NCBI GenBank assembly: GCA_027886175.1
Contig: JAJNNQ010000013.1
Location: 6,219,501-6,283,500 of the forward strand
Source of the DNA: Phylloscopus collybita
Lineage: Eukaryota > Chordata > Aves > Passeriformes > Phylloscopidae
Direction of reading: 5' to 3'
DNA: 64,000 nucleotides
Of this stretch, positions 55,405-64,000 are shown piece after piece. The notes under the pieces were generated by a model. That model searched no databases and was not told the origin of the DNA. It was given only the letters and a program-made list of their open reading frames with translations. The position numbers and the translations under genes were made by a program. How positions within the stretch are numbered: position 1 is the first letter of the stretch; each line of letters begins with the position of its first letter.

Positions 55405-58394
55405 GCAATGAAGCAACCACACTGGGTCTTGGCTTTGCTGTCCTAAATGGATGTGACACCTTTTACCACCTGGATAACTGCTCTTCCACATCCACTCTTC
55501 CAATGATTTGAAATGCTGCCCACACAGAAATGTCTGTCTCACACACGTTGGCATTAGAAGCAATTACCCCCAGCCTCCCAGCCAAACACTCTGTGCTTCT
55601 GCATGCTCCAAGGGACACACATGTTGCTAGTGTAGAGCATTTACTATTCCATTGGAAAAAAAAACCCTCAAAATTCCTGGTTTTCAGCTCCATCCTGTTC
55701 AAGCTGACAGAGTGGAGCTTAAAACCTGCATTACAAAGTAGTACACAGAGAAAAAACCAAAACCACAAAGTTCTTTGTTTCAGAGTTCATGCTATGCTCC
55801 AAGCTTTCAGTTATTAGAGCACTTTGAATTACCAAAACCTGACCTGGAAGGAATCATTATACACAGATGAGATGCCTGACTAGTTCAACAGCATTAAGTA
55901 GACGCTTAGCAATTACTGCAGATTTCTTTTTTCTTCTTCTAGTGTATTTTCTGCTAAATTGCACATTCATTCCAAGACACTGATACAATCACTGCAAGAA
56001 AATACAGGCTTCTTGGAGCTCTCTTTACAGGAGCAAACAACACCTTTCTAATGCAGGCATCTCTAGTTAGAGGACATCAGTGAATTACATCAGTGAACAC
56101 ATTGCTGATCCCCTCACCCTCGTTGTTTCTATATAATCTTCTCTCCTATTCATTAACACACTTTACCATCCTCCACACTTAAGAGTACTGCGAGTACAGA
56201 AACACGTTTCACACGTTGTTCCTCAAATACATGGTCGATTTCAAATCAACACTTTGGTTTTATCAGTCACTGAAATATTCTGCAGTGGTCTGCACAGACA
56301 CCATCCCTAACCTGAGCTCAGCTGTCCCACCCTGCCCGGGGCTCTCTACCCAGTCTGGCTTTCCTTCCAGGATCCCACGCAAAGGACAAGCTGGAAAACT
56401 TACCACCTCCGAGCTCAGGCTGTCTGAAAAGAGACTGTGAAAATATATATTCACAAACTGATGAAAAAGTAACATTTAATCATTGCTGTCATGGAGACGA
56501 AGATCAGTACTTGCCATTTCGTAGCTCCTACACCTGGCGCACTGCGAAACTCCTCATACTCTCCCTCTTCTTTTTTCCTCCAAGAGAGGAGTGTTTGACA
56601 AATCTCTCCATCAAAGATGTAAGGTTTGGGCATCTAATGTTTACATGCCACGAGAGGGGGGAAAGGTGGCAGAAGAGCAGGAAAAAAAAAAAGAGGATGA
56701 ATATGCAAAAGGCTCAAGATAAAAATATACAAAGCGGTTTTTATCTGTGGAACAAAGATTTGTAGAAGAAATGTTCAAACTGCCACAAATGAGGTATGAA
56801 TAGAAATGTACATGTATGAAACAGCAGAAGAAATAACTGAGCAAGCCTTTAAAGAGCAGCATATATGGATAACAAGGGATGTGACTGACAGCAATGAAGT
56901 GGGAAGATGCTGAGAAATGTGTTGTTTCCACCCAGCCCAGGAAGCCTGAGCTCCAAATGGCCGTGGTACAGTCGCCTTCTCAGCAGCAGACCTGTGCTTT
57001 GGCAACAAGAGGGAGCATGTGTGGTGTGTGCCTCTCCTCCTCACGTTATTGTGTACCAGCCAAGGCACCCAACACAGGAAAAGACAACAGGCAGCCTTAC
57101 TTAAGATTTAGGATGGGTGAAGCAGGATACTGAGGCAAAACACAGCCCCACAGGTCCTACTGAATCCCAAAGAATATGAAAGGTATTTCCAAAAGCCATT
57201 GCTCCTGTCCTCTGAAGCACCTAGTCCTAGCCAGACTGCTAGGTGTGCATGGCTGTGTGTGGGTGGCTACAGTGAACTTCAATAAGACGAAATCACCATG
57301 CCCTTCTACAGGGTCTCAAGCTGAAGTGAGGGGATGGTAAAACATCCTGAGCATGCACTGAGCTTTCATAAATAAATCCATCATAAATACTCAGCTACTT
57401 CTCAGGGCCAGCTGGCGATCAGGGGCACTGAGCAGCATCAAAACACTCTGACATGAGCAGAGAGGTATAAGGCATGCCCAACGTGTGCTAATCACAGGGC
57501 TCTGCTTTGTAAAAACCTGAGCTATTTTACTGCAGCTTATATTCCCCTATCAGCCTGTAACATATTTAACTAATACACATTGACTACTATAAGGTAACAA
57601 ATAGTATTATCAACAAAACTAGCTCAGTGCTGTTGCTTAAAAGTCACCTGAATTAGCCATTAGAGAGCTGATTCTCCCAGAACAGAACCAGGAATCACTA
57701 TTTCTCCTGACCCTTAGCCTTGGAATAAAATGGATAATGAAATCCTTTCTTCCTTTACTGGAAAAAGCTGCTCAACTATCTGAAAAGCACAGCTCTGTGG
57801 GACTTTTAGTCAGACCTCTGAGAGTTTTCCAGTGTATGAATTTTCAGAACCTGGTCTGAGGGAAAGCACTGACAGATGTAGAGAACTGGGATCCCCAAGT
57901 TCTTCCCTATCCCTGACCCAACAGTTCTGCTGTTCCACAGCAGCAGAATCCCCAGACTCTATGAGCACTGTTGGCTGACAGCAAGGAGAGGCAGGAGGTT
58001 CCAGCTCTTCCTGGCCATGCCTCCAAGCTCCAGAGCTGCCTGTGGTGTGTGCTCTCCCTGCAGTCCCAGCAGCCAAGCAGACAACTTTAGGTAGTTATCC
58101 CAGGCCTACAGTGATGCCCTTCCATCAGTCATTGCCAGTTCTCCAACAAATGACACTCCCACAGCGTAAAGCTCACTCATAACTTGAAGTTATCAGTAAC
58201 TGGAGATGAAAGTGTGCAATCCATGCATCCACGTGGCTTCCATCTTCCACTAGCAGATGGACAGCTTTTGTTTCAGCAGTATTTAGTTAGAAAATTCTGA
58301 GAGATTATTCCCGCATTTGCATGAACACAGCCCAAAAAGAAACACCAACTCTTCTCTAATGCCTCAACAGTCAAATCCCATGAAGAAGAAAAGA

Positions 58395-58468
58395 AAAAAC
58401 CAAACAAACAACAAAACAAACAAACAAACAAACAAACAAAAACAACAAAAACAAAACAAAACAAAAAG
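58395..58468. repeat. (AAAC)n-rich tract
   Basis: About 74 bp consist only of A and C, in CAAA units of varying length with a core of five to six perfect AAAC repeats. On the minus strand it encodes a misleading Phe/Val/Cys/Leu-rich open frame, which should not be read as a gene. Confidence 0.95.
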
Positions 58469-60119
58469 GATTCATGGTAAGAGAGACATTTCCCCAAAGA
58501 CAACTTGCCTGTAAGACTTCCTGTCGCTGCTAAGCAACCTTTCTGTGTGCCTGTCCCTGAGGAGATGTAGAAGCCACTCCACACAGCTTGAACCAGTCAC
58601 CCAGAGAAAACAGAGTCAAACTGCAACCTGTTAGCATAGAGGGGTGGCTGGCAGATTCTCTGGCTTGCACCACTCCTTCAGCACCTGCAAGCAGTCCTGC
58701 AGAAGGCAAGCCTGGGCAATAACTGAACTCAGTGTTGCTCCAATGAAGTCTGATGCTTCTCCATGCAGCATCAAGAACGCTGGGACAATCACCGTACAGA
58801 GCTGAGGAACTGAACAGCTAATGGTAGAGAAGGAGATGCCTCCCTATGGAAGTTCTTTTCAGGCCAGTTAAGATATGAAAATCACCATTTCATTCCCACT
58901 GTCATGCAGGACTGGCTCAACAAAAGCTAAGCTGATTCCAACACAAAAATACTCAGATCCCAAGACCCATAGAACCCCATGAAGATGAGCCCAGTATCTC
59001 TTGCACCAGAGATGTCTGTTTGACACATTTTGCTGCTGTAAAACACGTTTTCTGAACAGGAGATGTCTTACTTTAGAAGAACTTTCAATATGATTTCTCA
59101 CATCCTCATAACCAATTTGGGGAGATGTAAACTAGGCAGACTGCAAGGTGGACAGAATCTTGGCTGGATTTTCAGGCTCAGAGGGTGGCAATGGACAGCT
59201 GGAAGCAAACCAGTTACAAGCTGAATTCCCCAGGGGCTGAGATTCAAGCCCAAACTGTTTAATACTGTTTAATATTTGACTTCTGTAATCAATAAATCTC
59301 AACAGCAGAATGGAAATAGAGGGTCACCACTTCCTGCTGGAGGCAATTCCTAGAAAGGAGCAGAAGAGAGTCCAGGGCAGAAGGGAGGCTGATTGAAAAT
59401 TCAGTTGATCATGACACAATACTACTGTGAAGAGATTTGAGATGCAACTCCCCTTGTACATTTTAATCTTCCAGAAAGGAAAGCAGCTGGGATTTAATGC
59501 TGATGGTGGGCTGAGCATCCAGCTTCTCCTCTACACATTCAGGCCACAGAGGAAGTTTTCATAATGGCAGAGTTTCTAAACAAAACACTGTCATTTAACA
59601 TAAAATAAAATGCACTTAAAATGAGATGCAATGGCTCGAGCACGAGAGCTGGTAGGGGTTCACACTGAATGAGAAAGGACAGAAAAGGATCTGTGCTCAC
59701 TCCATGTCCACTATCCTAGGAAAAGGAGTGCACTGTATAGTGCAGGAACACATTGAACCCTTCAAGTCCAGGTTGTTCCCAGTGCTAATAAAATGGGAAG
59801 GCACAAAATTTACTTGCTTAGTGATCAGCATTGAAGACTAATTTGAGGGACATGGGAGGAAGTTGTAGAGAATCAGAGGAGAGCTGAAAATGGAAACAGT
59901 CCTGAGAGTCCACGAGCACTTCATCTCAACCAAATTCCCTGTAATATCACATGAAGTGGTTCGAGAGCAGCACAGGCTCTTGGCACAACTCAGAAGGCAT
60001 CAGGAGTTTGGTATTTCTTTACAGACTTTCAGCAGAGTAAAAATAAGCCTCCTGTGGCAGACTGGGTTGAGTAAAAAGTGTTATCTTCTAGTATGAACAG
60101 AGTAAATAATGTTACTGAT

Positions 60120-62677
60120 GTGAACCTCAACCCTTATCCCTTTATTAAATATAACTTACAATCCTTTAAAAAGATGAATAGACTTTTTGGTAGAGGTCAA
60201 GAAAGGTTTAGCTGACTGAAGCAATTGACACTAATAATATAATCATCTTACACTTATGGCCAGGGAATTGCAGATGTTGCACATCCAGGTATTTCTGTCA
60301 GCTTGTGATTAACAAGGGGCACACTTGAAGGAACAAGCTCAGCAAAATTCTAAAAACAACATTTAAAAAGTACTTATTGAAGAGTTGACATGAAAAGCTC
60401 ATACTTGATGCTTTCAGTTTTGTTTTGTATTTTGTTATGATGGCTTAGCATTTGGGAATATTTGTAGGGTTTGTTGTTATTTTTTTTTCTCCCTCCAAAC
60501 ACATAAGACATTCTAGATTGTACACATAACCCATAAATATTAAAGTTATAGCCAATTTATTACAGATATTATTTCCCTGATACTGAAACAATGTTATATA
60601 TAAATATTTCTACATTAATATAAACACATGCAAAACAAATCAGAAAATAGAAGTCTTGAGTAAAGAATGACCAAATTGCAAAAAAAAAAAAAAAGATCAA
60701 TTGTGTACTTTGCAACTATTTGTGGTTGCAGTCTCTGACTCTGATCCCAGAGGCAAAACAAAAAATTCTTCTTGCTGTCAATATTTTGGTATGTACAGAG
60801 AAATCTGTCAGAATCATCAATTACCTTTTTAATATTATGATTACAGGAAAAGAGTTTTTCAATGCAGTTACACATTATTTGAAACTGTGGCACATAGCTT
60901 AAAAAGCAAAGGAATAGTAACATCACCAAAAAAGTGGGATTCCTAAGTACCATGCACAGAAAATTGTTGGTATGTCAAGCACCTTAAGTAGGGAAGGGCA
61001 GACATAAAGCATTAAATGTCATTTTCCCCAGCAATTTCTCCATGTCTCTTTGTAAAAAGTGAAAGCAATATATAAATGATCCAATCTATGACAGGTAATA
61101 GAGACAAAAGTAGTCTGTACTGGTGTTAAGAAAAGGAAATCCACATTGGCCAAGTTTCTTTATTTGATACTTCACATCTTCACTCCATACTATAACTGAA
61201 TTTTTGAAAAATTGTCCTGTACACCGTGAATATACAAAATTTATCTGAAGCATTAAATCTGTAAAAATAGGAACAATTCAGTCAGACCAAGTGTAACTGA
61301 AGACCTGGAAGATAGTGAAGGGAATTCTTTATCTGGGCTGAGATGCAGTCAGAAATTAAGACTTAACTAAAAGAACCACAGACTATTAAGGAAACAGAAC
61401 TATGTAAATTAAGATGTTACTAATTTGTCAGAAGATAGGAGAGGGAAAGGTAATGGATTTTATTTTAAATCAGTAAGCATAATGTGATTTTAGAGACACC
61501 TTGGAGGTCTAATTACATACAACTAGAAAACTCACTGCCTTCAGGCACCCTCATATCAAGTGCAAATCTGCGCAGTTATAGAATATATTTATAAAATATA
61601 CTATATGCAAACATCTTTACAGAGCTTTAAATCAAGCCAAAAAGTAAATATACTTGATGGGACAACAGGAAAAAAAAATCAAAAATCAGAAATGTGGGTA
61701 GTGTGATTCTGGCCCTTCGAAGCCAGAGGAAACCACTCAGTTTATCTGTAACAAAAAGAAGATGAGATTTGCACCTTAAAAGTTGAGTGTTAACAAAAAT
61801 GAAGAAAATATCTTCTGTGTTTCTGAAAATTAACATAAATTTAGCTTTATATTATTGTTACCTTAAAATAACCTCTAAAGCACAATGTCAATCCTTGAAT
61901 ACCAATAATCGATCACGTAATTGAAAGGGTTTCCCAGCTAAATTCCAATTAAAAACTACATAATTCTAAGGAGTGCAATGCTCTGGAAAAAGCTTTAAAT
62001 TAAATTATTTCACTTGTAAAGCTAGTGTTAGTGTTTTTTAGTTAAAAAAAAAAAAAACAAAACCAAAAAACAACTGGAAGCAAGAAAGCTGCAAGAGTAC
62101 AAATGACAAAATCCTTTTTAGATACACCAAGTGAAAGAGTGAATTATCCACTGATGCAGACAGAAACATCCATTTGCTACATTGTTTGCTTCCTTACTTC
62201 ATTCCATTGCATGTACACACAGCGTAAGGATTAAAATGCAGAGTAATAAATAAACCGGCTCAGATTACTAGCAAGGGGCAAAACACAATCCGGAATTGTG
62301 CTCTATCTAGTTTCTGTTTCAGCAGTCTTTTTCTCTTCAGTTCATATGAAAAATCATAGTCAGACTTCCAAAAAGAGTCATTCGTTTTTTTTTATCAGAA
62401 ACTTAAGTTCATTTGCCCAGGTTTATAACCCAAGACATTTCTGTGAAGGAAGCACAGTGCAAATTATAGGACTAATAAAACTTGCTTACATAGAAAGAAG
62501 TTTACTTGATTAATGTTAACTGGTATCTTTATGAAATACATTGTAAAACAAAGATTAAATAACAGGACTGAATTTGTTGGGGTTTTTTTCCTTAGACTTT
62601 TTTCCTCATCCCTCCTTTGAAAAGCTTACTGAATTACAAAAATCTTTAATAAAGTTCCAGTCTTCAGCAGATAATCA
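60120..62677 (-). other. UBR2: probable UBR2 3' UTR
   Basis: This is the AT-rich stretch immediately after the UBR2 stop on the minus strand. I recall a human UBR2 3' UTR of roughly 2.5 kb, which would end near the AATAAA at 60146-60141. Earlier signals (for example 61464-61459, 61164-61159 and 60561-60556) could give shorter forms. No repeat or other gene is seen within it. Confidence 0.45.
60141..60146 (-). terminator. UBR2: candidate distal UBR2 poly(A) signal
   Basis: The plus strand reads TTTATT, so the minus strand is AATAAA, about 2.5 kb after the UBR2 stop. It is chosen only because of the expected 3' UTR length; several other AATAAA hexamers lie closer to the stop. Confidence 0.3.
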
Positions 62678-62819
62678 TTATAAATGCTGCCAATCAATGC
62701 CAACTAGAGTTTGATTTGCTTCTTGTGCATGTCCAATTTCCTCTGTAATACTGTGCTGCTGCCAGAGTTTTTGAATCTTTTTAAATCGCTCTTTGCACAG
62801 ATGTAAGGGATTCCCACGT
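62678..62819 (-). CDS. UBR2: UBR2 last coding exon (C-terminus)
   Basis: UBR2 is an N-recognin RING-type E3 ubiquitin ligase of the N-degron pathway, about 1755 aa in human. This exon starts with the last base of a split Arg codon after a CTTTTCAG acceptor. It encodes 46 residues beginning RGNPLHLCKERFKK and ending VGIDWQHL, then TAA (reverse complement of 62678-62680). This is the conserved C-terminus of UBR2, with a few substitutions I notice against human. The open frame continues artificially upstream into the intron to 62863; that part is not coding. Confidence 0.97.
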
Positions 62820-63583
62820 CTGAAAAGGAGATAACACTTATCAGGAATGATAAAACACTGCAACTAAGCACAAACACTCAGGTGTGACATACTAAGTATT
62901 AGATAACTCCATAAAATACTACAATATTTAGATAACCCTTTAACATTATTCTGTTATCAGAGCAAATCAAAAGGTATTTGGATGAGTAACCTGCAGTGCT
63001 CAGACAAGGGTCTGGCGCTCCTTCCTTACAGCTCAACAGTTCCCTCCAGGCTCTGGGAACCTCAAATTGAGCCCCCAGAACTCCACATGCAGGTTTTTAG
63101 CAATCTTTCCATGCTGAACCAATTCATATTCTCTGGTTTTGGCCAGTTTCAGAAATAACAAGCATTAACATATCAAGTCCCTAAATTACCCTCGCATAGG
63201 AAGCGGAGATCTACCCCATTAAATAAAATAATATCATAATATTTCCACTTGGTAGTAAATTAATACAGGTTATAAAAACAAATGCACTAGATACAAATGA
63301 AATTTTCAGCCTTAGTTGCTAGTCAACTTCACAGATGCTAAAAAGATTTAACTTCTAGCAGTTTTCAAGACAACTGTTTTTAACCTGGGGAAGATCATCC
63401 ATGAAATATTTTTGACCTAAACCCACATATTAACATTAAAGCATCTGAAGATACTAGATGCAGCAGCAATGACAAAATATAATGTTACCTATATAATTCA
63501 AATGAAAAGATAACATAAAAAGCTACTTTTCCTAACTAGATCGTTTTACAATTCCTGTCTTTAAAAGGTTTTTAAAATTTTAC
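62820..63583 (-). other. UBR2: last UBR2 intron (764 bp)
   Basis: On the minus strand it begins GTAAAATTTT at 63583 and ends CCTTTTCAG at 62820. It is AT-rich, with no feature seen. Confidence 0.95.
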
Positions 63584-63685
63584 CTGAGTCCCTGGTCTGT
63601 CTCTCCATAGTCATCAAGGTAAGGAGGAGGATAAAAGCAGCCCTTTGTTTTCCCAGCTAAAAATAGCACCTGACATTCTCGTACT
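63584..63685 (-). CDS. UBR2: UBR2 penultimate coding exon
   Basis: This 102-nt exon consists of the last base of a split codon, 33 codons, and the first two bases (AG) of the Arg completed by A at 62819. It encodes [15 protein letters not shown], then [18 protein letters not shown], a highly conserved part of the C-terminal UBR2 autoinhibitory/zinc-binding region. The acceptor is TTTCTTTCCAG above 63685 and the donor is CTCAG|GTAAAA. It is too short and too interrupted in other frames to stand out as an open frame, but both junction phases fit exactly. Confidence 0.96.
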
Positions 63686-64000
63686 CTGGAAAGAAACAGA
63701 GAAGATGTTTAGGTATTGATTTTTAGGTGAATAGTTTCTCATACTTTCATAGACAGTGCTTTGCCAGTTCTTACCTACTTTCACTCTGTATAATCTGCAC
63801 GTACAGATTTTTAAAGGCAGGGTTTTTTTTTAAACTACATCTCTCATTCTCTTCCTGTTATAACTCCTTAGTAGCAGTTAAAAACAATGTCATTTCATGT
63901 CTTATTATTTGCTGTCTGTGTAAAATACTCAACAGAACCACAAGAAAATAAAACCATTTTGCTTCTCACTAATGTTTGCCAAAGTGAAAATAGACATTAT
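63686..64000 (-). other. UBR2: UBR2 intron, right edge
   Basis: Intronic sequence upstream of the penultimate UBR2 exon. The preceding exon, which in vertebrates ends ...GIFLR, is not found before the window edge. Confidence 0.85.

Larger units (their letters stand above)
51096..60119. other. PRPH2-UBR2 intergenic region (convergent)
   Basis: About 9 kb lie between the tail-to-tail 3' ends of PRPH2 and UBR2. Open frames are short and have no recognisable similarity. A short A-run occurs near 53539-53551. The inverted repeat and AAAC tract inside it are listed separately. I recognise no additional gene, RNA or retroelement. Confidence 0.6.

Noticed and set aside
58273..58584. 103-aa frame with a hydrophobic Phe/Val/Cys/Leu core, resembling a membrane segment
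   Set aside because: The hydrophobic stretch is the translated complement of the AAAC microsatellite.
1..64000. CRISPR arrays, operons, prophage or other bacterial defence systems
   Set aside because: The window is spliced vertebrate DNA with avian retroelements; no spaced repeats or prokaryotic gene organisation exist here.

Overview
This window is vertebrate nuclear DNA, almost certainly from a bird. It has widely spaced spliced exons with GT-AG junctions, long AT-rich introns, and sharply bounded CpG islands. It also carries CR1-type LINE fragments and a class III (ERVL-like) endogenous retrovirus relic of the kind common in avian, especially passerine, genomes. Nothing looks bacterial or plasmid-like. 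The species cannot be fixed from sequence reading alone.

Four protein-coding genes are recognisable, in an order I recall from human chromosome 6p21 (BICRAL - TBCC - PRPH2 - UBR2). (1) BICRAL (GLTSCR1L, a subunit of the non-canonical GBAF/ncBAF SWI/SNF chromatin remodeller) runs on the minus strand. Its start-codon exon (6266-6309) and two further small coding exons (3402-3450, 3251-3319) are present; the rest of its coding sequence lies beyond the left edge. Its 5' non-coding exons are not resolved, but CpG islands at about 19.2-19.7, 21.5-21.9 and 30.8-31.5 kb are candidate promoters. (2) TBCC (tubulin-folding cofactor C) is an intact intronless gene at 31491-32519 (+). It probably shares a divergent CpG-island promoter with BICRAL, and its start codon sits in a perfect TISU element. 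(3) PRPH2 (peripherin-2/rds, photoreceptor disc-rim tetraspanin) is complete in three exons, 40435-41015, 44054-44300 and 49549-49785 (+), coding for 354 aa. (4) UBR2 (N-recognin E3 ubiquitin ligase) enters from the right on the minus strand. Only its last two coding exons (63584-63685, 62678-62819) and a probable ~2.5 kb 3' UTR are here. UBR2 and PRPH2 are tail-to-tail.

The rest is intron and intergenic sequence. It contains three CR1 fragments, one truncated ERVL relic (8930-10367) with a broken integrase reading frame, and a possible solo LTR in PRPH2 intron 1. It also has a perfect 53-bp tandem duplication, several microsatellites and long A-tracts, and candidate photoreceptor regulatory motifs upstream of PRPH2.

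The four genes do not form a functional pathway; they are a conserved syntenic block with unrelated roles in chromatin remodelling, tubulin folding, photoreceptor disc structure and protein degradation. I found no convincing undescribed system. The observations most worth checking are the TISU start of TBCC, the multiple candidate BICRAL promoters, the purine/pyrimidine and poly-A cluster between two CpG islands, and the motif clusters upstream of PRPH2.
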